A stretch of 64,000 nt of DNA from Galeopsis tetrahit (GCA_963675135.1 OY776125.1:22184565-22248564), one strand, 5' to 3'; positions 23,066 through 34,860 are shown, counted from the first letter of the stretch. A program made the numbers and translations. The notes: generated by a model from the letters alone, not told the origin.

Positions 23066-24426
23066 CCAATCAACCCCCCCCAAACTTAGAGATTTGCTTG
23101 TCCCCAAGCAAAGAAAAAGAAAACAAAGGAGGGTGATTGTGAAGGATTTGTGAATGGATATAATGCATAGTAGGCATGATCAAGCAATATCTCCAATGAA
23201 TGGTTCATCAACACATGCAATTCCTCTACCACTTTCAAGACAAAATGTGATCCAAGCTTAGACAAATTCAACACACTTGATTCACCACTCTTTCAAGAAG
23301 TGTTTCTCTCAACACACAAGTGTATATTGGACATGTAAGCTCTCAAATGTCAATCCACGAAAAACACAAAGACCATAGGCTTGCTCTTCAACTCAATTCT
23401 CTACCAATTATTTAGGCATCAATTGTCAATCAAAGAGGTCTTTCAAGGGTTGTAATGTAGGCTCTTTGGAATGGGTGGGATAAATTTGGGATTAGTGACT
23501 CATTCAACTTGTAGAGCAACAAATGTTGGTATTTCTTTCATTTTTCATTCAACTCTCACACAACACTTGCTCTCTTTCTTTTCTTTTTACTCAAAATGAA
23601 CTTCACCCCTTTTTTCCTTCTTCTTTTCACAACATTTTGAAACCATTTCTCTTCACTTTTGTGATTTGATCTTTTGGGACTTTTTGTTTCCCTTTTATTT
23701 TTCACATTAAGCACAAGCTCATTAGCTCTTCTTTTTCTTTTCAACACTTTTCTTTTCTCTTGAATTCACTTTGATCAATAAAAATCCACTCACTTCAATT
23801 CCCTCACCATGTCAACCAAACGAAGAAAATGTAATTGTGTGCTCGCCCAAAGATGTTGGCGAGCACATGTAGATTTAGCTAGATTAAGACAAGTATTGAA
23901 GCCTTGGGAAAGAGTATGGAGCGTGCTCGCCCAAAGACTGTTTGGCGACCACCATCCACGAAGATGACCGGACGACCAGGTCCTCCAGCGACCACCGTGG
24001 CCCAGCTCCTCGTTTCCGGCGAGGACGACCACCAAAGAGGCGGTTTAGCATTTAATGCAGGTCCCATCACCTTTATGTGGTGGGATTTCGGGTCCAATAT
24101 CAGCCTGCCACGTGTAAAGTGCGGGCAGACCTAAAAATTAGTATATAAAGCCTAAAATGGCTCATTTGTAAGATAAGTGAACAATTTCCTACATCCCCCA
24201 AACCTAAAGCAATACACCTCCCAAGCTCCTCAAAGTTTTAGCTTCTCAACGAAGCTACCTCTTGTGTTCTTGCTTATTTATCTCTAAGATTATCATAAAT
24301 CACCATATAAATCCGTATTAACACGTAATAAACCCCGATCATCATATATATTTGTTTAGTGCTATCGAAAAGCCCACATCCGAATCAACTCTACAAAAGC
24401 ACGTACAACATGTAGTACATGTGATG
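23066..24426 (-). other. Gypsy-like 3' spacer and a second LTR-like fragment
   Basis: 23090-23800 is the low-complexity stretch that often lies between pol and the 3' LTR of plant gypsy elements, including TTGCTTGGGGACAAGCAA on the minus strand. 23820-24300 (plus) has a leader-like part with TATATAAAG at about 24143, and TGCTCGCCCAAAGA twice (about 23842 and 23925). It resembles a promoter-bearing LTR fragment. No genes are seen. Confidence 0.35.
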
Positions 24427-24915
24427 ACAGACATATAAATTTTACTCAGGGCCCAATTGTAATAATACATAATGTTTTTATAATAAATTGAAATTAAAGC
24501 TCAATTATCTATGTGAAATGAAACGAAATTAGATTGACACATATATGTGCATTACATTAGTTATTGATAATTTAAGAAAACTACAATAAATAATTGAATG
24601 ATTATGATATAAAAATAAATCTAGAAATTTTACTAGTAGTTTTCTAGATTCTTCTTTAAATCTAGAAATTTTGTTATCTAATTAATACTCCGTATTTCGA
24701 AAGTTTGTTTATAGTCAGAATCTAACTTGTTGCAAATTAGTCGGGATCTACTAAATCTTCAAGGATTACGGCGCACGGATAATTGTTTTTCCTTAATTAT
24801 ACACACAGTGTCGTTTAAGTCATTAAGTGTCTGTAGCTGCCTGTATGTGTGTAGGTACACACGTGGTCATAAATTTTACTCAGGTCCAAATTAATAAAAG
24901 TAATAGTAATACATA

Positions 24916-25272
24916 CTCCCTCCACTTTTAATTAAGTGTCATTTTAACAATTTTCAACAAATTAAGATATATAATTATGGACCATTTTACCCTTCATTAA
25001 TGATAACTAATTTTAATATTAAATTTATGTTTAGTAATGAATATGGTCAATATTGTAGGTGATATTCATGTATACAATAATTAAGGTTTATCATGATTTA
25101 TGCTATAATATTATATTCAAAAGGAAAAAAAGCTTAAATCAAGGTAAAAAAAATGGAGGGAGTATAATGTATAAGGGTAAAATTGTCAAAATTAAAGAAA
25201 AAGGTGTAGAATGACACTTATTTTGAAAATATTAAAAAAGACAAAGTGACACTTAATAAAAAACGGAGGGAG
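24916..25272. mobile_element. Stowaway-like MITE, 357 bp
   Basis: Ends CTCCCTCCACTTTTAATTAA and the inverted TTAATAAAAAACGGAGGGAG, with TA at both sides. Copy A (13273-13285, AATACATAGTG) is the empty site. A diverged copy lies at 46219-46443. Confidence 0.9.
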
Positions 25273-25983
25273 TAGTGTTTTTATAAAATGAAATGTTTTT
25301 TTTTTCTAATATTTTTCTTTTTAAATAGCATTACATCAATTATTGATAATTAATTTAAGAAATTACAATAATTGAAAATTTATGATATAACAAATAAATT
25401 AAGGTTAATTAGAAAATCACTATATTTAATTTGAATGTTTTTTTTTTTTTTGAACTAACGCGTTAGCTCGATTTTCATTATTGCAAACGCAAGAGGAAAT
25501 GTTTAGCCCAACCACATCGATCGGTGAGTCTAACCAAGAAAAAATGTATTCGTGACGAGGGGCGTCACCTGCAATCATATATGTACCATAGAATTTGCAC
25601 ATCTACGAACAAAAGAAATTTTAATGTTATTAAATTGAGCTATCAAGAGTGGACGTAGTCCTCAAAAGATGAGTTGTATACTTCACTTAAATTAATTGCA
25701 TCGACAACAACCTTAGCATCCATATTTAATTTGAATGTCTTAACCATTAAACATATTGTATTTAAAAAAAAGTACTAGAATTTAACATACAAATAATTGT
25801 TGCAATCCGACGTATCAAATTAATTAATTTTCGGTGCGACTAAAGATGAGGTGAGAATTGATAAAATTGCATTCAAATCATTTTGTGTTAAAGTCAATAG
25901 AATAATTCAATAATACAGTATTACAACTTACAAGAGTTAATAGAAAATTTAATATTCCCTTGTAATTTTCTAAATTTCATCAT

Positions 25984-27415
25984 TGATTCGGGTGAAATTA
26001 CACGTTTTTTATACACCTGTGAAGCTCATTTTGATTGTGATTTCATTGATTTATTGATTGATGTTTTGGTCAAAATAAGAGAAAGATGGTGTTTTGTCGA
26101 TTTTGTAGGAAAAAACGAGGAATTTTGGGAGCAAAACACCTACCACATTTCACTGGACCAGAGAGAGGATTGCATCATTGGATCCGTCTCGAAAAATGGG
26201 GTAGACTGAAAAAAAGAATTGAGTCAATTGGAGGCGGGAAGCTCAAGATACGAAGGGACGAAGATGGAGGACGAAAAGGGCCATACACGAAGTTATGGCC
26301 CGGCCGGGCGGCTGAGCAGTGCCCATCCTTCACTTACGAAGATTCGGCCCGGCCGGGCGACATCACTCGCCCGATCGGGCTGCTCCTGTTCAACCAAGCC
26401 AATTAGCCCAACACACCCGCTCGGCCGGGCCACTTCCAATCTCGGGGGTTTTTGTGTTTTTTTCACCATTTTCGAGGGACTTAAGTGCAAAACTTATCCC
26501 TAAACCGTACCCCAACACTATAAATACCCATTTTCTTGAATTTCAAAGAGACACACAAAAACACACTTGGGGTGATTCTTCATCATCTTCTTCAATTCTC
26601 CACCATTTGGAGTAAGGATGCAATCAAGAGCTTGAGAATTCTAGTTTCCACCATTCATTAGTCTAAGCTTTCTTTTTCTTTCACTTTTATTTGCTTTGAT
26701 CATTAAACTTTGTAGTATTTTGATTATGCTGTTGATTGGCTAGAACACTTTTAGTTCTAGGGCTATGTTTACACTTTGGTTGATGTTTTTGAATTAATTT
26801 ATTGTTTATTTGGTGGTTGTGTTGTTTATTTTTATTTTATTTGAATGCAATTAACTTTCATTGCAAGACATGTTGTCAATGGCCATGATAATATGTTTGA
26901 TTTATTATTAATTGAAATTGGATTGAGAAATCTTTTTCATTAATCGTATTTAAGCATTTGACTCAATTTGTTGTGAGTTCGAGAGAGGATCAATTATTAG
27001 GAGGATATTAAATGATCTTAGGAGCCTTTTTGGGATCGAAAGAACTTGTAATTCATTATTTAGTGATCAATTCTATAGTAATAAACACAACACCACTTAA
27101 ATAGGCTTTTAATCATAAATGGACCCCTTAGTGTAGTAGCATGTGCCTCCATTTTCTTTATTGAGTTTTAATCGTATTTCTTGTATTTTTTTGATTTGTA
27201 TGAGCATTACTTGATCGATTTTATCCATTACTCTTTTATTGTTTACTTGTGACATTTGGTAGGCAATTTAGAGTAATCAAACACTCAATTTTTGATCACA
27301 TCTATTTAGAACTAGATCAACAAACTCCACTTATGGGATCGACCTTGTACTTATATACTTCACTACGTACGATATACACCGTACACTTAGAATTGTAAAA
27401 TATATGAATGAATGA
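25984..27415 (+). mobile_element. Probable gypsy solo LTR, 1.43 kb
   Basis: Flanked by ATCAT at 25979-25983 and 27416-27420. Copy A (18513-18523, TTTCATCATACAATT) is the empty site, so the whole 1432 bp is one insertion. It starts TGATTC, holds a TATA box (CTATAAATACCC at about 26519) and GC palindromes at 26295-26430, and has no coding frame. The exact right boundary is ambiguous, since GAATCA lies 3 bp further on and would pair better with TGATTC. Confidence 0.7.
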
Positions 27416-27849
27416 ATCATACAATTATATTAAACCCAAGAATCATGCATGCATTATGCCAAAAATAAAGGTAGAAAATGATAAATGGAGATCATGCATG
27501 CATTATGCCAAAAAAATACGTACTATACAATTAAGCATGGCAGACAAAACATAGATCGATTTACCTCTGCTCTGCAAGTGCATTAAGCTTCTCACAAACG
27601 TACACTCTCCCTATAGCTATGAATGGGGAATAAATTATGAATGAAACAAAGGAGACACAAAAAACTTACCTAGTCTTAAAGATTAAAATTTAAATGAAAC
27701 AAATATCATCGAGACACAAAAAAAGGTTCAAAAAACTAACTAGCTAGTGTTAAAGATTAAAATTTAAAATAGGATATAACAATATATGTACGTAAAAAAA
27801 TAATAATAATAAGTGTTTCTTTCATATATCTTCTTTTAATAAGAGAAGT

Positions 27850-28437
27850 TACATTAAGTTCAAATCCGCCAAAGTGCGGTTCAAATCTGAAGGTAGGAAC
27901 AAAGGAAATGATGGACGCGGAGGCACGAAGACACAGCAGTAAACAACTCCTTGATCACGAACATAGGTAGTGGTGGTGGCCACGGCGGCTCGGCACCATT
28001 CACACACGACCCCGCGTACAACTCTTCTTTTATTTCACGGTCGACCACCGGCACCGATGCAGCAGTAGTAGTTTTGTTGTTTGTAGAGGGCTCAAGTACT
28101 GATGATTTCTTTGCAGCAGTTTTGTATAGTACGTGGAGGGAGGCTCTTGTTCGACACACGAGCCACACGAGCCCGCTAAAAACTCATCTTCCGCTCCTTC
28201 TATTTCACGCCGGCCACCTAAAAACTGATCATCTTTTATTTCACCCTCGTATGTACACGGCTCTTCTTGCAGGCTTAATTTTTCCTTCCATATTTTTTTT
28301 TTGGGTGCACTTTTGTGGCAAAATCTTTCTCTTTGGCTTAATCTTTCCCTCCACACTTCTTTTCTTTCCCACCACATTATTCTTACTTTTGATCGTAAAC
28401 TTTTTCTTTTAGTTTTTTTCTCTAACGTTCTCATCAA
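27850..28437 (-). pseudogene. Decayed gene of unknown family, copy B
   Basis: Same gene as 19085-19690. The frame EEPCTYEGEIKDDQFLGG … EDEFLAGSCGSCVEQE is displaced near 28125 by a small indel. Downstream AAKKSSVLEPSTNNKTTTAA … EIKEELYAGSCVNGAEPPWP continues in another frame and ends at 27881. Most other differences from copy A are 3-bp steps, consistent with a period of coding constraint before decay. No homolog is recognised. Confidence 0.5.
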
Positions 28438-29149
28438 ATAAATATTATGGGTTTAGTATGCTGTATGCATATATATATATATATAGAAAACTAAATTGGC
28501 CTCCTCCTCTATCCGTTTATCTGTTAGATTCTCTTTAAATTTAATTAGATATTTTGTTATCTAATTAATATTCCCTTTTTTAATAGAATATTAGTATATA
28601 AAAAATAATTTAATATGATATAATGTTTGGAACAGAATATATATATATATATATATATATGATGTTATCAATAAATATTGTATGATATATTTAATTTTTA
28701 TTTCTATCTATATTAGATCGCTTATCTCCATGTAAATTTAAATACAATCTTCTTTTTTAAATTTTAATTTGATTTATCTCTCTCAAATATTACTCCAGAA
28801 CATATCTCCATATAAAATATAGAAATAAAATGTGTCAATTAATATTTAATTTACCCACTAATTAATTTGTTATAAAGTAAAATTTTACTCTATCAAAAAT
28901 TTAAAATATACACGCATTTTTACTTTATTATATATGAAATATTTTATATATTTTTTTGTGTATATTTTTTCTTTTAATATAGCATTATATTAATTATTAA
29001 TAATTTAACAAACTACAATAATTGAATAGTTATGATATAACAAATAAATTAAGGTTAATTACATAGAAAAACACTATATTTAATTTGAATGTCTAACAAT
29101 TACAACATATTGTGTTTTAAAAAAATAGAATTCAATAGACAAATTAAAT

Positions 29150-30022
29150 GACTTCAAAAAAAAAAAAAAAAAATAGATTGTAGATGTTGTTAATCCTTAA
29201 ATGCCTTAACATTATCAACAACATCTTAATTTGACCTTCCGAGATTTTTTCTAAGTCTTTTCTGAAATGCTACATTAAATGTTGATCTAAATGTTGTCGC
29301 ATTTCTGGCAGGATCTAGAAGCTTCTACAAGGATCTAGAACCTGGAAGATTCCAGAACATTGGAGAACATACTAGAGAACCATTTAGAACGACCTGGAGC
29401 ATACAAGAAGGATCTAGAAAGATCACGGAAGTTGAGCTCCTAAAAAATAGGACCTCAATGTAGAAGCCTCTAGAATTCGTATCCCACTTCTATAAATACC
29501 GAAGGAAGGCTTCATAATTCAGTGTATTCTATTCGAGCAATATCCTACACCGAGCGTTCATCCCTGTTAGGATTTGTGGCCAATAGTTTTACATTTTAGA
29601 TCATACGAAGTATCCCACCCGTATGGCTGTGTGTCTTGTTATCTATTCAGAGTGTAATCATAGATAGACTAGGCATTTCGACAGTGTGTAATCTTATACA
29701 CTTAGATCGTTTTCAAAATTTGGCACCTGCCTCGTTTGTAGTTTCGTTGTGAAGGTTATTGTTGTAACATTTCACACAACATTTGTACTTGAAGATAAGT
29801 ATTGATTTACGCCATAAGGCAGACATAGATTTTTATTTATAAAATCTATGTTAAAAATATTTTCATTGTGTCTCGTTTGTTTTTAGTGTTTTCAAGTCTT
29901 CCGCTGTGTTTCTTAATTTCTAATTTTCTGTTAGAGTCAGTGTTGCATTATTTGTCTCAACATTCTGTGCAACATTTATCTACTTATACTTAAACACTTC
30001 ATACACCCTACGCACACTTTCA
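29150..30022 (+). mobile_element. LTR-retrotransposon fragment flanked by a 15-bp direct repeat
   Basis: ATAGACAAATTAAAT occurs at 29135-29149 and 30023-30037. The insert starts GACTTC, then a run of A, then an LTR-like part (29179-29710) with TATA (CTATAAATACC at about 29490) and its downstream leader. It has no coding frame. The long direct repeat is unlike the usual 5 bp of LTR elements. Confidence 0.65.
29179..29710 (+). repeat. LTR copy, plus orientation
   Basis: Starts TGTAGATGTTGTTAAT. It is the inverted partner of 33806-34338 at high identity. Both share AGGATCTAGAAGCTTCTACA and TAGACTAGGCATTTCGACAG (with small differences). Confidence 0.85.
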
Positions 30023-30749
30023 TAGACAAATTAAATAATTGTTGCAATTCGACGTAAAAGATGCGTGAAAATTGATAAAATTGCATAAATCTTTTTGAAT
30101 AAGAGTTAATAGAAAATTTAATCTTCTGCATTTTATACTTTTAATTTCGAATTTTAAATCAAGACTATGAAGAGAAATTAAGAATAGTGATGGATTGAAG
30201 GAGACTCTAATAATAGTAGTGATGGATTAATGGTGAATGAATAGTGGTGAATTAAGTTTGTTATGATTATGAATATGGTGGTGGATTTTCTAAATTTCTT
30301 ATACAATTCTTCATTTTATACTTTTAATTTCAAATTTTATTCGTGGATTAAAGGAGATTAAGGAGAAAAAAATAGTGGTGGGTTAAAGGAGAAAGAATAG
30401 TGGTGAATTAAGTCCGAGACTGAGATAGGGGAGAGTGCATCTTTATTTTTAATGTACATCATTTTTTTTTTGGTAATTTATTGTTGTGTATGATTTTTTT
30501 ATGGATGATATTGATGTGGGACTTTGTTAAGCATTAACAAACATATATATTTATATGGGTTTTATGTGAGCAATAAGATGATGAATATTGATGAACAATC
30601 AAGAACGCAAGAAAACTCCTTTGAAATGAATAATTAGATTGGAGAGAGAGTGTATCTTGATTTTTGTGCATATATTTTTAGTTTTTTTTTTTTTTTAGGG
30701 TAGAACAAAGGATAGAAATAAATCTACATCACTCGTACAAAGCACTCCT

Positions 30750-31060
30750 CTATCCATAAAACCAAGTATGTTATACCATTGCCAGTAGGGTTGTAAACAA
30801 ATCGAATCGAAGCGAATACCACTGTATTCGATTCGATTCGTTAAAGTATTCGAATATTCGTATTCGTATTCGTTTATTTTTCGAATAATAAATTCGATTC
30901 GATATTCAATTCGATTAGTTTTTCTATAGTATTCGATTCGAGTATTCGATTCGTTTATTTTATAGGGAATATTTAAACAATATTTTTTTAGTATTCGATT
31001 CGAAATATTGTAACTATTCGATTCGAAATTTTTGTGGAGTAAAACATTAATTATAATAAA
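30750..31060. repeat. ATTCGATTCG-rich low-complexity array
   Basis: GGGTTGTAAACAAATCGAAT opens a stretch dominated by ATTCG pentamers on both strands. The opening phrase resembles the ends of hAT-type elements, but no partner end is identified. Confidence 0.6.
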
Positions 31061-31435
31061 TACTAAAGTGACAATTTTACTATTTAAACTCCCATTACAG
31101 ACCATAAAATCTCATTACAAGAGATAAAATCTCATTACACTAACATTAAAAATAATAAATTAGCAATTTTCATAAAAGTCTTCAAAAGAAGACCAATGAC
31201 AACCATTTAATCATCCTCTTGCAAATTGCAAATCAAAAATCAAGTGGCTTGCAGACTCTTTTTCCTCCTAAAAAAATTAAAACCAAATTAAATCCAGTGA
31301 ATAATCATCTGATTCACTATATCATTCTTTCATATTGATGAATAATATAATAGGGCAGTACAGTGTCATGAGTATAAATGATGGATATGACCACATTTGG
31401 GTTTAGCCCATTATCTTCTAGCCACTTTTATTATT
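31061..31435. other. AT-rich intergenic DNA, no gene seen
   Basis: Contains no convincing coding frame. 31350-31435 may belong to the LTR of the element whose interior starts near 32764. Confidence 0.4.
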
Positions 31436-32505
31436 GGGTTGGGTATATACCCCACCAGCTTTGTTTAATGCACTCCCCCGATACACGCACTCCCCTCAAA
31501 ACATATGTAAGATAGATGCACTCCCCCTAAATTACCTATTATACCCTTTATCTCTTTAAATTGTATAGGATAGATGCACTCCCCAAAAACCCTAATTTTT
31601 ACATTTAAACCCTAATTTTCTCAAACTCCTTCTTCCTCACACCATTCATCTTCTTCTCCACCCCACATATCGCCGCCGCCGCCACCCACCGCCTGCCGCC
31701 TTCGTCCAGCGCCTCCTCCTACTCCTCTTCTTCCATCGCGCGGCGCCTCCTCCTCCTCCTCCTCCATCGCGCGCCGCCTCCTCCTCCTCCATCGCGCGCC
31801 GACGCCTCCTCCTCCTCCATGCCTCCTCCATCGCATCGCGCGGCGCCGCCACACCCCAAGAAGCGACGCTTCATCCTCCCTTTCGTCCAGCCTCCGCTCG
31901 TCCGCCGCCCCAGGTACGCATTTTTTGGTTGACTCCTCCAGTTTCTCCTCCAGCTTTTTATTTTTTATTTTTTTTTATTTTTGACAATATTGAGTCGACC
32001 AAAAACACTCCGGTCGACTCTGGTTTGTCGACAGAAGTATTTTTGGTCGACTCTATATTGTCGAAAATTTCAATTTTTTTTTTTGAAATTCTTTTGAAAT
32101 TCTTTCGAAAAAACCCTATTGTCTAGAGTGTTTTTGGTCGACAAACCAGAGTCTATCGGAGTGTGTTTGGTCGACAAACCAGTGTCGACGGAAGAAATTT
32201 TGGTCGAACTTTTTTTTTTTTTTTTTTTTACTTTTATGTTATGTTTTTTAATTTCTGAGTATTTATTTGGGCGGCGGCTGCCGGAGTTTGGGCGGCGACG
32301 GCGGTGTTAGGTAGGTGACGGCTAATACCTTTAAAATTAGGGTTATGGTTAAAATTAGGGTTAGGATTAGTTTAATTATGGAGGGTGCATGTATCTCTTT
32401 GTATTTTATTAAAAGGGTAAAATAGACATTTTACATGATTATTTAATTAATAAAAGTGGAGGGGGCGTGTATTAAACAAAGCTGGAGGGGTATATACCCC
32501 AACCC
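31436..32505. mobile_element. Mutator-like element 1 of the TATATACCCC family
   Basis: Target duplication TTTATTATT at 31427-31435 and 32506-32514. The left end is GGGTTGGGTATATACCCC and the right end its near-exact inverse, with homology continuing through CAGCTTTGTTTAA. Cargo: a GC-rich CGCCGCC tract at 31665-31915 and a GTCGAC-rich segment at 31990-32205. There is no transposase. The sibling copy is 55958-57506. Confidence 0.92.
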
Positions 32506-32514
32506 TTTATTATT

Positions 32515-33805
32515 TAGTTTCAATTGGGCTTTTGTGTCTTGTATTTAAGCCCATTAGCATTAGGGTTATTTTTATGTTTAAATATGTAAAACAAAGGAGA
32601 TAGAATACAAGCAGAAAATTACATTCTATATTCTCGTCTCTATCGACTCTTTCTTCTCTAACCTTTCTTCATATCTCCCTCTTTTCTATCTAACACAACT
32701 TTTGCCAAAAAATCATACAAAAATATATATGGCATTCAAATGTAGTGATGGGAACACTACAAATGGTATCCAGAGCCATCCATCCTTGAGCACGACGGAG
32801 GTGAGCGATTTACCAAGGGAGATTCTCAAATTTGGTTCTAATTTGAAAAACAAATTGGAGAAGGTAGATAGCAAACTTGACCATATTATAGAAATCCTAG
32901 CTTCAATGCAATTGCAGTTGTCAAAGTTGAACAAAGGAAAAAGCATGTTGGAGGAAGTATCGAAAGAAGAATCAATAGCAGAAGAACCCTATTCTAATAG
33001 TTTTGAGGAATTGAATTACAATCCTAAAAACTCCTCATAAGAATCGACCGCAGAAGAATTCCATTCTAATGGTTTTGAGAAATGCAATTACAAACCTCAA
33101 ACATTCTCACAGGCCATTGGCGATTTGTTGCTTCCAAATTCCTCCAATTTGGTCGATGTCACAGCTACCCCCACACGCCGTCAACAAATCTCATAATCCA
33201 CCGAAGATCTGTTGATTCTAGATTTCTCTGTTTTTTTCGATTTCACCGCTACCCCCATACTCCGTCAATCGCAGCTGAAACCTACGGGTACTGAAACTCC
33301 ATTTGCAGATAAATTTGCCACTATTTCGCCACCATATGCGGCAAGAGACAATTGTATTGTTCACACCCATGGAAAAGAGGTAAATATGCAGTGTTTTATT
33401 TTTACTCCTATTAACACTACTGGTGGTAGGATTTGCCTCTCGGTTTCATACCCATCACCATTATTAGATATGTGTTATGATGAGTATTGGCCTCCCCCTA
33501 TTGTATCACCATCTCCATCACCACCAAAATGGATCTCCAGTGGATTAGATCATGCTTTTTTGCCTTGCACAAATGTGAGATTTAATATGCTTATTAAAAG
33601 TGGGTATTTGTATGAGCTGCGAAGGCAATTGGGGACTGTGGAACATTGGGTATATGTGGTTTTTTATCTAAGGGCATGAGAGGTATTCGATTCCTTCAAG
33701 AATCAGGGGATGAGACAAATTAGGATTTTATGTGTTGGAGATAATGAATTTCTAGAAATGGGGAGTGAGTTGCTTATTTTTAGACGGGGTTGTGGATCGA
33801 TTGCT
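32515..33805 (+). mobile_element. Partial non-autonomous LTR element (PBS plus degenerate interior)
   Basis: TGGTATCCAGAGCC at 32764-32777 is a Met-tRNA-like primer-binding site preceded by a transcribed-leader-like stretch. A frame at 32702-33040 has a predicted coiled coil (LKNKLEKVDSKLDHIIEILA). A second frame lies at 33212-33679 (ending at a stop) with no recognised domain. No protease, integrase or RT is seen. The Mutator-like element 31436-32505 splits its presumed LTR. Confidence 0.4.
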
Positions 33806-34338
33806 ATTATACACTGTCGAAATGCCTAGTCTATCTAATTATTACACTCTCAATAGATAAGAAGACACACAGCCATACGGGTGGTATACAACGTATGATC
33901 TAAAATGTAGAACTATTGGCCACAATTTCCTAACAGGGATGAACGCTCGGTCTAGGATATTGCTCGAATAGAACACACTGAATTATGAAGCCTTCAATCG
34001 GTATTTATAGAAGTGGTATGCGAATTCTAGAGGCTTCCACATTGAGGTCCTATTTTTTAGGAACTCAACTTCCACAACTTCCATGATCTTTCTAGATCCT
34101 TCTTGCACGCTCCAGGTCGTTCTAAATGGTTCCAGGCTGCTCTAGCATGTTCTCCAATGTTCTGGAATCTTCCAGGTTCCAGATCCTTGTAGAAGCTTCT
34201 AGATCCTGCCAGAAATGCGACAACATTTAGATCAACATTTAATGTAGCATTTCAGAAAAGACTTAGAAAAAATCTCGAAAGGTCAAATTAAGATGTTGTT
34301 GATAATGTTAAAGCATTTAAGAATTAACAACATCTACA
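33806..34338 (-). repeat. LTR copy, minus orientation
   Basis: Inverse of 29179-29710, ending TGTAGATG… on the minus strand at 34338. No 5-bp duplication was found around it, so it may be a fragment. Confidence 0.8.
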
Positions 34339-34449
34339 GGCATGATGGTACATTTATGTTACATTTTGTCCTTAATTTGAAACTATTTTAAACCAGATCC
34401 TTATTTAAAAAAAACACTAGGTGGAAAGACCTAAAACGTGAAATCCCCT

Positions 34450-34860
34450 TATTTTTTTACTATGGTTATCTGCACCCGCTCATTTTATGAGTACACACCA
34501 AATCATTTTTTTAACCATAGTTATCTGCAATTGCTCATTTTATAAGTTCACCCCAAAATTATTTTTTTACCACGGTTATCTGTACCTGCTCATTTTATAA
34601 GTTCACCCCAAAAGAATTTTTTTAAAAATAATTACATTTTAAGGACTATATTATCCTTTTATTAATTTACACAAAATATAATAAAATCAACCCTAATTTG
34701 TAGGGTGATACTTGGGTACATGCAAAATACCAGTACACACCAATTTTAATTTTTTATTTATATTTTATCTACACCCACTCATTTAATGAGTTCACCCAAA
34801 AATCAATTTTTTTACTACAGTTATCTATACCCGCTCATTTTATGAGTTCACCCATTGTTT
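34450..34860 (+). repeat. Minisatellite, unit about 55-60 bp
   Basis: GGTTATCTGCACCCGCTCAT followed by TTTATGAGTTCACCCCAAAA and a T-rich joint recurs about five times with drift (near 34463, 34521, 34575, 34762, 34815). Confidence 0.8.

Larger units (their letters stand above)
24427..28925. repeat. Duplicated block, copy B
   Basis: Matches copy A in order. It begins with a short extra piece (24430-24480) that repeats the TAAATTTTACTCAGG region. It is interrupted only by a MITE (24916-25272) and a solo LTR (25984-27415). It gives the empty sites for the Helitron, LTR, PIF-like and Mutator-like insertions of copy A. Confidence 0.9.
28926..30330. repeat. Duplicated block, partial copy C
   Basis: 28960-29149 and 30023-30130 match the AACAAATAAATTAAGGTTAA and AATTGTTGCAATTCGACG parts of copies A and B. 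A weaker match continues to about 30330. It is interrupted by an 873-bp insertion. Confidence 0.75.

Noticed and set aside
23556..23747. Lys/Arg-rich minus-strand frame
   Set aside because: Pyrimidine-rich low-complexity spacer of a gypsy-like element.
26086..26615. Several overlapping frames near 26.3 kb
   Set aside because: They arise from the GC-rich palindromes of the solo LTR and contradict each other in frame.
31621..31854. Arg/Gly-rich protein on the minus strand
   Set aside because: Low-complexity translation of CGCC/TCCTCC repeats inside a Mutator-like element.
34450..34860. CRISPR-like array
   Set aside because: Plant nuclear DNA, diverged units and no constant repeat/spacer pattern. 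It is a minisatellite.
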